Assembly (NCBI RefSeq): GCF_958445495.1 | Contig: NZ_CAUCSQ010000029.1 | Coordinates: 1-55,215 of the forward strand | Source: an uncultured Bacteroides sp. | Lineage (GTDB): Bacteria > Bacteroidota > Bacteroidia > Bacteroidales > Bacteroidaceae | DNA: 55,215 nucleotides | Reading direction: 5' to 3' | Shown here: piece by piece, positions 35,584-45,021 of the stretch | How the letters are laid out: the number at the start of each line of letters is the position of its first letter | How positions within the stretch are numbered: position 1 is the stretch's first letter | The notes under the pieces: generated by a model | Databases searched by the model: none | The model's input: the letters and a program-made list of their open reading frames with translations, nothing else | What the model was told of the DNA's origin: nothing | Translations under genes and position numbers: made by a program

Positions 35584-37215
35584 ATGAGTATGTTCTGTTA
35601 TCAATGTCAAGAAACCGCAATGGGTACGGGCTGCACCCTGAAAGGAGTATGCGGTAAAACATCCGAAGTGGCTAACCTGCAAGACCTGTTACTTTTCGTA
35701 GTGCGCGGAATCGCCGTGTACAACGAACACCTGCGAAAAGAAGGCCATCCTTCCGACAAAGCGGATAAATTCATCTATGATGCCCTTTTCATAACCATCA
35801 CCAACGCTAATTTTGATAAAACGGCTATTACCGAAAAGATAAAAGAAGGACTGCGGCTGAAGAAAGAACTCGGCAACACAGTCATTGTCAAAGACGCTCC
35901 CGACGAATGCCTTTGGGATGGAGAAGAAAAAGAATTTGAAGAAAAAGCTCAAACGGTAGGAGTACTCCGCACTCCCAACGAAGACATCCGTTCCCTAAAA
36001 GAACTGGTACACTACGGGCTGAAAGGAATGGCCGCTTATGTGGAACACGCCCACAACCTGGGCTACCGGTCACCGGAGATATTCGCTTTCATGCAACATG
36101 CCCTAGCGCAGTTAACCCGCAACGACATCACAATGGAAGAACTGGTGCAACTCACCCTGGAAACCGGCAAACACGGAATATCTGCCATGGCGCAACTGGA
36201 CAAGGCAAATACCGGCAGCTACGGGAATCCGGAAATCTCAGAAGTAAACCTGGGAGTCCGCAATCATCCGGGTATCCTCATTAGCGGCCACGACCTGAAA
36301 GACCTGGAAGAACTGCTAAAGCAAACCGAAGGTACAGGAATAGACATATACACCCACAGCGAAATGCTTCCTGCACACTATTATCCCCAATTAAAGAAAT
36401 ACAAACACCTGGCAGGAAATTACGGAAATGCCTGGTGGAAGCAAAAAGAAGAATTCGAGAGCTTTAACGGCCCCATATTGTTTACGAGCAACTGCATCGT
36501 CCCTCCGCGCCCCAATGCCAGCTACAAAGACCGTATCTATGTCACCGGCGCCTGCGGACTGGAAGGAGCGCACTACATTCCCGAACGGAAAGACGGAAAA
36601 CCGAAAGACTTCTCCGCACTGATTGCCCATGCCAAACAATGCCAGCCACCGGTAGCCATAGAAAACGGGACCATCACCGGAGGATTCGCCCATGCCCAAG
36701 TAACCGCCCTGGCAGATAAAATCGTAGAAGCCGTCAAAAGCGGCGCTATCCGCAAATTTTTCGTCATGGCAGGATGCGACGGACGTATGAAAAGCCGTGA
36801 ATACTATACGGAATTTGCCCGAAAGCTCCCGAAAGATACAATTATCCTCACCGCCGGATGCGCCAAATACAGATACAACAAGCTACCGTTGGGAGATATC
36901 AACGGCATTCCCCGCGTATTGGATGCAGGACAATGCAACGACAGCTATTCCTTGGCGGTTATTGCCCTGAAACTAAAAGAAATCTTCGGATTGGACGATG
37001 TCAACAAACTCCCCATCGTATATAACATCGCCTGGTATGAACAAAAGGCCGTTATCGTATTATTAGCCCTATTGGCTTTAGGAGTGAAAAATATTCATCT
37101 GGGCCCCACTTTGCCCGCCTTCCTGTCCCCGAATGTAAAAAACGTACTGATTGAACAATTCGGAATCGGCGGCATCGGCACGGTAGACGAAGACATAATG
37201 AAATTCCTGGCATAA
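35584..37215 (+). CDS. hcp: Hybrid cluster protein (hydroxylamine / NO reductase), class I
   Basis: 543 residues. The N-terminal cysteines C5, C8, C17 and C23 (spacing C-x2-C-x8-C-x5-C) fit the class I protein of anaerobes with a [4Fe-4S] proximal cluster. Later cysteine, histidine and glutamate blocks (ILISGHDLKDLEEL, TSNCIVPPR, VTGACGLEGAHYIP, TAGCAKYRYN, DAGQCNDSYS) supply the hybrid 4Fe-2O-2S cluster. Hcp reduces nitric oxide or hydroxylamine in the cytosol. No hcr reductase gene is adjacent. Strong promoter and terminator frame it as a single unit. Confidence 0.95.
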   Translation: MSMFCYQCQETAMGTGCTLKGVCGKTSEVANLQDLLLFVVRGIAVYNEHLRKEGHPSDKADKFIYDALFITITNANFDKTAITEKIKEGLRLKKELGNTVIVKDAPDECLWDGEEKEFEEKAQTVGVLRTPNEDIRSLKELVHYGLKGMAAYVEHAHNLGYRSPEIFAFMQHALAQLTRNDITMEELVQLTLETGKHGISAMAQLDKANTGSYGNPEISEVNLGVRNHPGILISGHDLKDLEELLKQTEGTGIDIYTHSEMLPAHYYPQLKKYKHLAGNYGNAWWKQKEEFESFNGPILFTSNCIVPPRPNASYKDRIYVTGACGLEGAHYIPERKDGKPKDFSALIAHAKQCQPPVAIENGTITGGFAHAQVTALADKIVEAVKSGAIRKFFVMAGCDGRMKSREYYTEFARKLPKDTIILTAGCAKYRYNKLPLGDINGIPRVLDAGQCNDSYSLAVIALKLKEIFGLDDVNKLPIVYNIAWYEQKAVIVLLALLALGVKNIHLGPTLPAFLSPNVKNVLIEQFGIGGIGTVDEDIMKFLA

Positions 37216-37317
37216 CCCTTTGACACGGACATGGTAACATCGGCGCCCGTCGAGCAACTGTCAAAGCCAGAAACATCCGTCCGGAAAAAACGACGGAGTA
37301 TAGTCCCTTAAAAAATA

Positions 37318-37382
37318 AATTCCCCTGTTTAGTCCCGACGTCAATACTGCAAACCGGAACTAAAACAAGGGAATTATTTTTA
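37318..37382 (+). terminator. Terminator of hcp
   Basis: AATTCCCCTGTTTAGT (from 37318) pairs with ACTAAAACAAGGGAATT (37359-37375), followed by ATTTTTATC. The rest of 37216-37550 shows no gene; the antiporter promoter is a weak TAACTTCG at 37500-37507. Confidence 0.7.
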
Positions 37383-37556
37383 TCCCCCTCCCATTTTTAT
37401 TCGGCAGTTCTCTGCAAAGCCTCCCTTTTAAGACAAATTAACCATCTTTTTTCACATAAATACATCCAATACCACCTTTAAATTGTTGTTAATTATATGT
37501 AACTTCGCACAGTGAGAAGTAATACGACAGTTTTATAACTTAACAACAGATTGTTT

Positions 37557-39062
37557 ATGGTATTTACAGCAGAAAACACCCTACTTATCGGTTCCATCTT
37601 ACTTTTCGTCAGTATCGTTGTCGGGAAAACAGGCTATCGCTTCGGAGTACCCACTTTATTGCTATTCCTTGTAGTGGGAATGTTATTCGGAAGCGACGGA
37701 CTCGGACTACAGTTTCACAATGCCAAAGAGGCGCAATTCATCGGAATGGTCGCATTAAGCATCATCCTGTTTTCAGGAGGTATGGACACCAAATTCAAAG
37801 AAATCAAACCCATTTTAATCCCAGGCATTGTACTTTCCACTGTCGGAGTCTTATTAACCGCCCTCTTCACCGGACTATTCATCTGGTGGTTGTCCGGCAT
37901 GAGCTGGACCAATATCTACCTGCCCATTACCACCTCACTGCTGTTAGCGGCCACCATGTCATCCACAGACTCGGCATCGGTATTCGCCATCCTGCGTTCA
38001 CAGAAAATGAACCTGAAACACAACCTTCGCCCCATGCTCGAATTGGAAAGCGGAAGCAACGACCCTATGGCATACATGCTTACCATCGTCCTGATACAAT
38101 TCATCCAATCGGCAGGTATGGGAACCGGTGCAATCATCGGTTCATTCGCCATCCAGTTTATCGTAGGTGCGGCAGCCGGATACATACTCGGAAAACTAGC
38201 CATTCACATGCTGAACAAGCTCAACATCGACAACCAGGCATTGTATCCAATCTTATTGCTGGCTTTCGTTTTCTTCACGTTCTCCATCACCGACCTGCTG
38301 AAAGGCAACGGCTACCTGGCCGTCTACATTGCAGGCATCATGGTAGGCAACAACAAAATCATGCATCGTAAAGACATCTATACATTTATGGACGGGCTCA
38401 CATGGCTGTTTCAAATCATAATGTTCCTTTGCCTCGGTCTTCTCGTCAATCCGCACGAAATGCTGGAAGTTGCGGCGGTAGCCTTATTGATTGGCGTCTT
38501 CATGATTGTGGTAGGCCGCCCGTTAAGCGTATTCCTCTGCCTGCTGCCATTCGGGAAAATAACCGCAAAATCGCGACTGTTCGTATCATGGGTAGGGTTG
38601 CGCGGGGCAGTCCCCATTATCTTTGCCACCTACCCCGTAGTGGCGGGAATAGAAGGCTCGAACATCATTTTCAACATCGTATTCTTCATCACCATCGTTT
38701 CCTTGGTCGTGCAAGGAACTACCATCTCCTTCGTAGCCCGTTTACTGCACCTCTCCAAACCTCTGGAAAAGACCGGAAACGATTTCGGAGTAGAACTGCC
38801 CGAAGAAATCGACACCGACCTCAGAGACATGACCGTCACCCCGGAAATGTTGGAAGAAGCCGATACGCTGAAAGACATGAACCTGCCTAAAGGCACATTG
38901 GTAATGATAGTCAAACGAGGCGATGAATTCCTCATCCCCAACGGAACCCTGAAACTTCATATCGGAGACAAACTGCTCCTCATTTCCGAAAAGTCCAGAA
39001 CAGAAACGAACGAGCCCGAACCACTGAATATCCGAGAGAAAACAGCGGATAAAAAAGAATAG
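37557..39062 (+). CDS. K+/H+ antiporter, NhaP2/CvrA type
   Basis: 501 residues. About 12 membrane helices of the CPA1 antiporter family: the VGMLFGSDGLGL segment, the ion-path residues in SSTDSASVFAIL and ELESGSNDPMAYML, and the SWVGLRGAVPIIFATYP helix. The C-terminal 90 residues form a TrkA-C-like domain (LPKGTLVMIVKRGDEFLIPNG). It should exchange potassium for protons to adjust pH or osmolarity. The start is the ATG at 37557; the frame extends two codons to a TTG. Confidence 0.88.
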   Translation: MVFTAENTLLIGSILLFVSIVVGKTGYRFGVPTLLLFLVVGMLFGSDGLGLQFHNAKEAQFIGMVALSIILFSGGMDTKFKEIKPILIPGIVLSTVGVLLTALFTGLFIWWLSGMSWTNIYLPITTSLLLAATMSSTDSASVFAILRSQKMNLKHNLRPMLELESGSNDPMAYMLTIVLIQFIQSAGMGTGAIIGSFAIQFIVGAAAGYILGKLAIHMLNKLNIDNQALYPILLLAFVFFTFSITDLLKGNGYLAVYIAGIMVGNNKIMHRKDIYTFMDGLTWLFQIIMFLCLGLLVNPHEMLEVAAVALLIGVFMIVVGRPLSVFLCLLPFGKITAKSRLFVSWVGLRGAVPIIFATYPVVAGIEGSNIIFNIVFFITIVSLVVQGTTISFVARLLHLSKPLEKTGNDFGVELPEEIDTDLRDMTVTPEMLEEADTLKDMNLPKGTLVMIVKRGDEFLIPNGTLKLHIGDKLLLISEKSRTETNEPEPLNIREKTADKKE

Positions 39063-39164
39063 CTCACCCCATAAAATTAGAAATGTGTCAAAACGAAGAT
39101 GAACACTCGAACAGTTACAGATTCTAACTGATAAACATAAAAATAGCCATATCATTACTCAAAA

Positions 39165-39212
39165 TGAAGTGCCCCCCAAAAGTTTTGTGTCTAACTTTTG
39201 GGAGGCACTTCA
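39165..39212. repeat. 48-nt palindrome 3' of the antiporter (IS-end-like)
   Basis: TGAAGTGCCCCCCAAAAGTT (39165-39184) pairs with 39193-39212 at 19 of 20 positions, loop TTGTGTCT. Read inward from the right it gives TGAAGTGCCTCCCAAAAGTT then AGACAC, strongly like an IS3/IS150 terminal repeat. Same family as the elements at 22485 and 51962. No T run. Confidence 0.7.
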
Positions 39213-39242
39213 AAATAGAGTTGGTACGGCCTTTTTATTGCC

Positions 39243-39305
39243 GATGAAAAGTGTCGAGTTTCAAATGAAGAATGCCAGGTTTCAGATGAAAAGTTCATTT
39301 CCTCT
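39243..39305. repeat. 21-bp tandem repeat, about 2.7 copies
   Basis: Units at 39243-39263, 39264-39284 and 39285-39305 (last partial) share [GA]ATGAA and GTTTCA. On the plus strand they spell a heptad MKxxxFQ, and on the minus strand an SSETWHS-like heptad. Both open frames are short and lie between the palindrome and the synthetase promoter. I see no evidence of translation. The remaining 39306-39459 is spacer. Confidence 0.55.
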
Positions 39306-39459
39306 AAAATTGAATTTCGACACACCTCCAATTTTACACATAGACGGAACCACTCTTTACAAAAGTGACCTGTGAGAGAAGTGAAAAGTTTGTTCAAACT
39401 CACCCCGTTAATTAACCGTAAAACTTGAATATAAAATTCGGTTTATGTTAATGAAGTAT

Positions 39460-39493
39460 TAATTTTGCGCAGTTTTAAACTAAATGTGCAAAA
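39460..39493 (+). promoter_or_regulatory. Promoter and possible operator of the acyl-CoA synthetase gene
   Basis: The -7 TAATTTTG (39460-39467) is overlapped by an inverted repeat TTTTGCGCA (39463-39471) / TGTGCAAAA (39485-39493), which would cover the start site near 39473. A repressor here would block initiation; an mRNA hairpin at the 5' end is the alternative. Confidence 0.5.
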
Positions 39494-39498
39494 TCTGA

Positions 39499-41163
39499 AT
39501 GAAACAAGAACATCAGTTCATTGATTATATTGAACAAAGCATTATCAAAAACTGGGATAAAGATGCCTTAACTGACTATAAAGGAATCACCCTCCAATAT
39601 AAAGACGTGGCTCGCAAAATAGCTAAATTTCATATTGTACTGGAGAGCGCCGGCATCCGGCCCGGAGACAAAATAGCAGTTTGCGGACGCAATAGCGCCC
39701 ATTGGGCAGTTACTTTTCTGGCTACCATCACTTACGGGGCCGTCATTGTTCCGATTTTACATGAGTTTAAGGCAGACAACATCCACAATATCGTCAACCA
39801 TTCCGAAGCGAAACTACTCTTTGTCGGCGACCAGGCATGGGAAAACCTGAATGAAGATGCAATGCCTTTACTGGAAGGCATCGCGTTGCTTAATGACTTC
39901 TCGTCACTGGTATCGCGCAATGAGAAGCTGACATACGCTTTCGAACACCGGAACGCAATCTACGGACAGCGTTATCCCAGGAATTTCCGTCCGGAACACA
40001 TCTGTTACCGAAAAGACAAGCCCGAAGAACTGGCTATCATCAACTACACATCCGGAACCACCGGCTATTCCAAAGGAGTCATGTTGCCCTACCGCAGCAT
40101 TTGGTCCAACGTAGCGTACTGTTTTGAAATGCTCCCCGTCCGTCCGGGCGACCACATTGTTTCCATGCTTCCCATGGGACACGTATTCGGCATGGTGTAT
40201 GATTTCCTATACGGATTCTCGGCAGGAGCACACATCTATTTCCTGACGCGCATGCCGTCTCCGAAAATCATTTCACAGTCTTTCTCGGAAATCAAACCGA
40301 GAGTAATTTCCTGCGTGCCGCTGATTATAGAAAAAATTATAAAGAAAGACATCCTGCCCAAGGTAGACAGCAAAATCGGCAAACTATTACTTAAAGTGCC
40401 AATTATCAATGATAAAATCAAGTCCTCGGCGCGCCAGGCGGCCATGGAAATCTTCGGCGGCAACTTCGATGAAATCATTATCGGCGGAGCTCCCTTCAAT
40501 GCAGAAGTAGAGGCTTTCCTGAAAAAGATAGGCTTCCCCTATTCCATTGCCTACGGCATGACCGAATGCGGGCCAATCATCTGCTCCAGCCGTTGGGAAA
40601 CGCTGAAACTCGCCTCTTGCGGAAAAGCGGCTACCCGTATGGAAGTGCGCATCGACTCTCCGGACCCCAGAAACCATGCGGGAGAAATTATATGCAGAGG
40701 AACAAACATGATGCTGGGATACTATAAAAATCCGGAAGCTACCGCACAAATTATCGACGTGAACGGATGGCTGCATACAGGCGACCTCGGCGTCATGGAC
40801 GAAGAAGGCTATGTAACCGTCCGCGGACGCAGCAAGAATATGCTTCTCACCTCCAGCGGACAAAACATCTACCCGGAAGAGATAGAAAGCAAGCTGAACA
40901 ACATGCCGTATGTGGCGGAATCACTGATTGTTTTACAGCATGACAAACTGGTGGCGCTCATCTATCCGGACTTCGATGACGCCTTCGCCCACGGACTACA
41001 GCAAACGGACATCCAGAAAGTGATGGAAGCCAACCGGGTTGAGTTAAACCAGCAACTTCCGGGTTACTGCCAAATCAGCAAAATCAAAATCCATTTCGAA
41101 GAGTTTGAAAAAACCGCCAAGAAATCAATCAAACGCTTCATGTACCAGGAAGCAAAAGGATAA
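39499..41163 (+). CDS. AMP-forming acyl-CoA synthetase (long-chain fatty acid type)
   Basis: 554 residues. ANL-superfamily motifs: YTSGTTGYSKGVMLP (P-loop-like), GMTECGPI, GDLGVMDEEGYVTVRGRSKN with the hinge, and the C-terminal lysine region EKTAKKSIKRFM. The enzyme activates a carboxylate through an acyl-AMP and transfers it to CoA; the N-terminus and KGVMLPYRSIWSN region resemble long-chain acyl-CoA synthetases. Single gene. Confidence 0.88.
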   Translation: MKQEHQFIDYIEQSIIKNWDKDALTDYKGITLQYKDVARKIAKFHIVLESAGIRPGDKIAVCGRNSAHWAVTFLATITYGAVIVPILHEFKADNIHNIVNHSEAKLLFVGDQAWENLNEDAMPLLEGIALLNDFSSLVSRNEKLTYAFEHRNAIYGQRYPRNFRPEHICYRKDKPEELAIINYTSGTTGYSKGVMLPYRSIWSNVAYCFEMLPVRPGDHIVSMLPMGHVFGMVYDFLYGFSAGAHIYFLTRMPSPKIISQSFSEIKPRVISCVPLIIEKIIKKDILPKVDSKIGKLLLKVPIINDKIKSSARQAAMEIFGGNFDEIIIGGAPFNAEVEAFLKKIGFPYSIAYGMTECGPIICSSRWETLKLASCGKAATRMEVRIDSPDPRNHAGEIICRGTNMMLGYYKNPEATAQIIDVNGWLHTGDLGVMDEEGYVTVRGRSKNMLLTSSGQNIYPEEIESKLNNMPYVAESLIVLQHDKLVALIYPDFDDAFAHGLQQTDIQKVMEANRVELNQQLPGYCQISKIKIHFEEFEKTAKKSIKRFMYQEAKG

Positions 41164-41284
41164 GACAAACATCCGGATAAAAAATAAAAGCCGGCAATAA
41201 AGCATCCGCTCTAAAAACGGCGGACAGTAACGGGCAAATACAGAAAAAGACTCCGGAAACCGAGAAACTCATAAACTGCCCCCT

Positions 41285-41342
41285 AAAAAATAAATTTCCT
41301 TGTTCCACTCCGCATCATGACACAGAGTGAAACAAGGAAACC
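41285..41342 (-). terminator. Terminator of the GH97 gene
   Basis: TTTCCTTGTTCCACTC (41297-41312) pairs with 41327-41342 at 15 of 16 positions. On the minus strand it is followed by TTTATTTTTTAG (41297 downward). Around it, 41164-41528 holds no credible gene. Confidence 0.7.
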
Positions 41343-41528
41343 ATTACAATTCAACCCGCATAAATCAAGAGTAAGGCCGTCGCATCCCATCTCACTAAAA
41401 AAACTCCCGCCTCACTCCGATTGCAAACCTCTGTAAAACCTCCATCCTTTTTCTGCCCGTATTCGAGTCCCGGCTATTGTTCATGGAAGTATTTTTTTAT
41501 TCCTGCCAGTTTTATCTCATTCCAGGCA

Positions 41529-43538
41529 TCATTGCTGCATGAACGAAACAGCCTGTCCGCCTCCGGCCGCCATCCGTACAGTCAGCGTATTTTCAGAAGT
41601 CACGATTTGTTCCGTAATCTGATAATCAGTCGGGTTCGTTTTCCAGTCCGCTTTCTCTCCGTCCGCATAAATAACAGCCTTGTATTGCTTTCCCGGTTCC
41701 AGAAAATCCAGTTTTATTTCCAATGTGCGAGGCGTCTCATTGGTAGCCGCACCCAGGAAATAATTGTTTTTCGCCTTACGCACAATAGCGACAAATTCCC
41801 CCGGTTCTCCCGCCAGAGCTTCGGACTCGTCGCAATCCGGGTCAAAATCACGGAAGAACTGGAAAGCGGGATGACCCTCATAATGCTCAATCATATCGGA
41901 AGCCATCTGTAAAGGAGAATACAAAATTACCCAGTTGGCAATCTGTTTCGCCAAAGTAGTATTTACGCGGCTGTTTCCCTTATCCTGCTCGTTCCACTTC
42001 CGGCGACGGGGCGAATCCTTAGTCTTTAAAAACAAAATATCGAAAGTACCCGGAGTATAATCCATCGGTCCGGACAGCAAACGGGTAAACGGCAAAACCA
42101 CATGATGGGACGGCGGGTTCCCCTCACTCCACGCATTCCATTCCATACCCCTAGCTCCCTCACGTGTCATCATGTTAGGCCATGTGCGACGGATACCGGT
42201 ATCTTTAATCGGTTCATGCGCATCCAATGTCATTTTATGACGGGCAGCAGTCTCCACCACCTTCTGATAATGGTTGACCCCATACTGTCCGTGATGTGAC
42301 AGTCCGTCCGGGAAAGCCCCTGCATAACCGGTTTTCAGGATATGAATGCCATGTCCGGTGTACCACCGCATCGCACTATCCATCTGGCGTTCATAATTGG
42401 GAATATTCCCCCCTGTCTCATGATGCCCTATGATTTCCACTCCCTTCTCCTTAGCATAACGCACTATTTCATCAATATCAAAATCAGCATAAGGCTTCGT
42501 AAAATCAAAATTCTGTATACCGCCCCAGCTCTCCCATCCTTCATTCCAGCCTTCAAACAAGACAGCTTCTATATGGTTGGATGCGGCAAAATCAATATAC
42601 CTCTTGGCATTAGCCGTAGTAGCTCCATGACGTTCGTCCATCTTCCACGTTTCCACTCCGAGATGCATGCCCCACCACACCCCGACATATTTCAACGGAC
42701 GAATCCAGTCGGTAGTCTCCAGCGCGCAAGGCTCATTCAGATTCAGAATCAAAGAAGAATTAATCAGGCCGACCGCTTCCGAAGCAATCTGTATAGTACG
42801 CCAGGAAGTCGTGAAATGATTGCCCTTGCGTACTTTAATGCCGTCAGGCCACGGAGCCAGCTCCGCCTTCAACGTATAATTCCCCGTCTGCTTCAACGTC
42901 ATTTCAGAGAAATCGTAGAGAGCAGCCTCGTGAATACTCCCGTAAATGCCATCGGCAGTCTTAAACGTGAAAGGAGTATTAGCCGTTTCCACTTCCGAGA
43001 TTGGCTGTTGCTTATAAAGAAGTTCGTACGTCTCGGCACTGGCGGGAATCGACCACGATGTACCGTCCCGATGGAAACAGAAAGCAGTCAGCTCATCCGT
43101 TATCATCAGAGAGTCCACCGTAGGAACATTATACTCGTAACGAAAGCCCACCCCGTCATCAAATACCCGGAAACGAAGCGTAAGTTGCACCCGGTCCTCA
43201 TTCGTCAGGCACACGGCCATCTCATTATAATGATTCCGGTTAGTCTTGTTCTCGCCCCACGGCTGCGTCCATACCTCATCCTTACTGTCGAAAGTCGTGT
43301 TCTCAATCCGGAAGCCTTCTCCCAGGACAACTCCATTCCCTTCCGTAAATCCCATCCTTGAATTTTCTATCAGCAACGAATCATCCACCGATACATTATA
43401 AAACGGAACACCGTTTTCATCCACAGTCAGCGTCATCCTGATGCGACCGTCCGGCGACTCAACTTCTGTTTTCGGGCTGCTACAAGCATAACACCCCAGC
43501 GCGCACAGAAAAGCTCCAACTAAATGCTTTACTTTCAT
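41529..43538 (-). CDS. Glycoside hydrolase family 97 (SusB-like), lipoprotein
   Basis: 669 residues. Signal peptide with cysteines at C16 and C19, either of which could be lipidated (ALGC, CYAC). An N-terminal beta-sandwich (residues 25-270) precedes a (beta/alpha)8 barrel beginning KYVGVWWGMHLGVETW. Catalytic landmarks include EGWNEGWESWG and DAHEPIKDTGIRRTWPN; the glutamate of AHEP matches the inverting SusB subgroup and not the retaining alpha-galactosidases. PFTRLLSGPMDYTPG and YSPLQMASDM are family signatures. It likely releases glucose from alpha-glucosides in the periplasm. No susCD pair is nearby. Confidence 0.9.
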   Translation of the reverse strand: MKVKHLVGAFLCALGCYACSSPKTEVESPDGRIRMTLTVDENGVPFYNVSVDDSLLIENSRMGFTEGNGVVLGEGFRIENTTFDSKDEVWTQPWGENKTNRNHYNEMAVCLTNEDRVQLTLRFRVFDDGVGFRYEYNVPTVDSLMITDELTAFCFHRDGTSWSIPASAETYELLYKQQPISEVETANTPFTFKTADGIYGSIHEAALYDFSEMTLKQTGNYTLKAELAPWPDGIKVRKGNHFTTSWRTIQIASEAVGLINSSLILNLNEPCALETTDWIRPLKYVGVWWGMHLGVETWKMDERHGATTANAKRYIDFAASNHIEAVLFEGWNEGWESWGGIQNFDFTKPYADFDIDEIVRYAKEKGVEIIGHHETGGNIPNYERQMDSAMRWYTGHGIHILKTGYAGAFPDGLSHHGQYGVNHYQKVVETAARHKMTLDAHEPIKDTGIRRTWPNMMTREGARGMEWNAWSEGNPPSHHVVLPFTRLLSGPMDYTPGTFDILFLKTKDSPRRRKWNEQDKGNSRVNTTLAKQIANWVILYSPLQMASDMIEHYEGHPAFQFFRDFDPDCDESEALAGEPGEFVAIVRKAKNNYFLGAATNETPRTLEIKLDFLEPGKQYKAVIYADGEKADWKTNPTDYQITEQIVTSENTLTVRMAAGGGQAVSFMQQ

Positions 43539-43576
43539 AGTATGATATCTGTTTATATATAATACAATTCATAAAG

Positions 43577-43584
43577 CAAAAATA
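43577..43584 (-). promoter_or_regulatory. Promoter of the GH97 gene (-7 element)
   Basis: Minus-strand TATTTTTG fits TAnnTTTG and lies 39 nt before the start codon. It separates GH97 from the kinase gene upstream on the same strand. Confidence 0.5.
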
Positions 43585-43656
43585 CTTAGCTGTGCGGCAC
43601 ATTTCTTTTCCCCGGCAATAAAAAACAAATGCCAGACTATCGTCACACACGCCCTG

Positions 43657-45021
43657 TCATTGAATGAAACGAACCGTTATCCGAGTCCCCGCATCAATCG
43701 CCGACTCTATGTTGTAATCAATTTTATTCCTCTCGAAAATCCGTAAAGCCAGAGAAAGCCCAATGCCGCTGCCCTGTTTCCGGTTCGCATTATCCGCACG
43801 GTAAAACGGCTCGCTGATAAGCGGTAACTCCTCTTCCGGAATTCCTATTCCCGTATCCGAAATCGACAAGCAAAGTTGCCCGTCCTCCTTGGCAATATGA
43901 ATCTCCACCTTCCCGTCCTCCTTGGAATACTTAACCGCATTTTCAATCAGATTATACAAGGCAATCAATAATTCGGTGCGGTTCACATTCACCATCATCA
44001 AAGCCTCATCTTCCGGAGCTATACCGATATTTACCAAAATCTGCGAAGAAAGATAAACGGTTTTTATCTTATTGATTATTTCCCAAATCAACTCGTCCAC
44101 ACGAGTCCGGGTGAGAGCCCTCTCATCCGTCTTGAGCTCAGAGATGATAATCAGCGTATTCAAAATTTCCTCCATCTGAAAAATCTGCTGTATAAGCATC
44201 TCCGACAATCGCCGGTACTCCTCCGGCGTCCGGTCCTTTAAAGAGAACAAATCCAGGTTCCCTACCATAGAAGCAAGCGGCGTCTTAAACTCATGGGAAA
44301 CATACTTCACGAAATTCTTCTGGATAATCACCGTCTTCGATATTTTAGTCAACAACTCATTGAAAGTATCAATAAGCTCCCGGAGTTCATCTTCAGTCTG
44401 CGGACACCTGATTCTCACGTTCAAATTATTGGTAGATATGTTTTTCACCTCCTTTACCGCTTCGCTGAAAGGCCGGTATGCGATATTGGCGACCCACCTG
44501 CTCAAAAAGATAATGGCAACCGCCCCAAGGACAAACAAAGGAATCAATATCCACAGCAACAAACCCGTCTGGCTTTCCAAGACCGCCCTGTTCTCTTTGG
44601 CGATAACGACAAAATCACCCTGATTATCTTCATAAAACAACCCGTAACACAGAAAATCATCTACCCTGAAAGACAACTGCTTCACACTGCGTATCCTGTC
44701 CAATACGGAAACAGGCGTTTCAAAAGTCTTATACCCGTAAGCTATCCGGTTGCCCTCATCATAAATCTGATAATAAGAATTGGACACAACCTCGTCAAAC
44801 CGCTTTCTTATCTTATCAAACTCCTTAGTATTCAGTTCATCCTCCTCCAGATAAAAAAGGGCGGATATATAAGCCACCTTATTCAGATTATTAAAAATGG
44901 CCTTCTCCGTATTCTTATAATACAAGCTGTAAATAAGAACGGAAGTCACGGCAAAAACAATCCCGTATATCAATGAGCAATACAGGCTAAGACGGTTCTT
45001 TATTTTCATGACCGGAATCAA
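43657..45021 (-). CDS. Sensor histidine kinase of the metal-efflux locus
   Basis: 454 residues. Helix 1 (SLIYGIVFAVTSVLIYSLYY), a periplasmic sensor of about 120 residues, helix 2 (LLLWILIPLFVLGAVAIIFL), a HAMP domain, the H-box VKYVSHEFKTPLASM, N-box NLIENAVKYS and G-boxes ISDTGIGIP and GSGIGLSL. The annotated ATG overlaps the regulator stop (ATGA); a second ATG at 45009 would give 450 residues. By position it should respond to metals or envelope stress and control the adjacent efflux operon. Confidence 0.92.
   Translation of the reverse strand: MIPVMKIKNRLSLYCSLIYGIVFAVTSVLIYSLYYKNTEKAIFNNLNKVAYISALFYLEEDELNTKEFDKIRKRFDEVVSNSYYQIYDEGNRIAYGYKTFETPVSVLDRIRSVKQLSFRVDDFLCYGLFYEDNQGDFVVIAKENRAVLESQTGLLLWILIPLFVLGAVAIIFLSRWVANIAYRPFSEAVKEVKNISTNNLNVRIRCPQTEDELRELIDTFNELLTKISKTVIIQKNFVKYVSHEFKTPLASMVGNLDLFSLKDRTPEEYRRLSEMLIQQIFQMEEILNTLIIISELKTDERALTRTRVDELIWEIINKIKTVYLSSQILVNIGIAPEDEALMMVNVNRTELLIALYNLIENAVKYSKEDGKVEIHIAKEDGQLCLSISDTGIGIPEEELPLISEPFYRADNANRKQGSGIGLSLALRIFERNKIDYNIESAIDAGTRITVRFIQ

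Noticed and set aside
41421..41912. 163-codon plus-strand frame overlapping GH97
   Set aside because: Antisense shadow of the GH97 coding sequence, without motifs.
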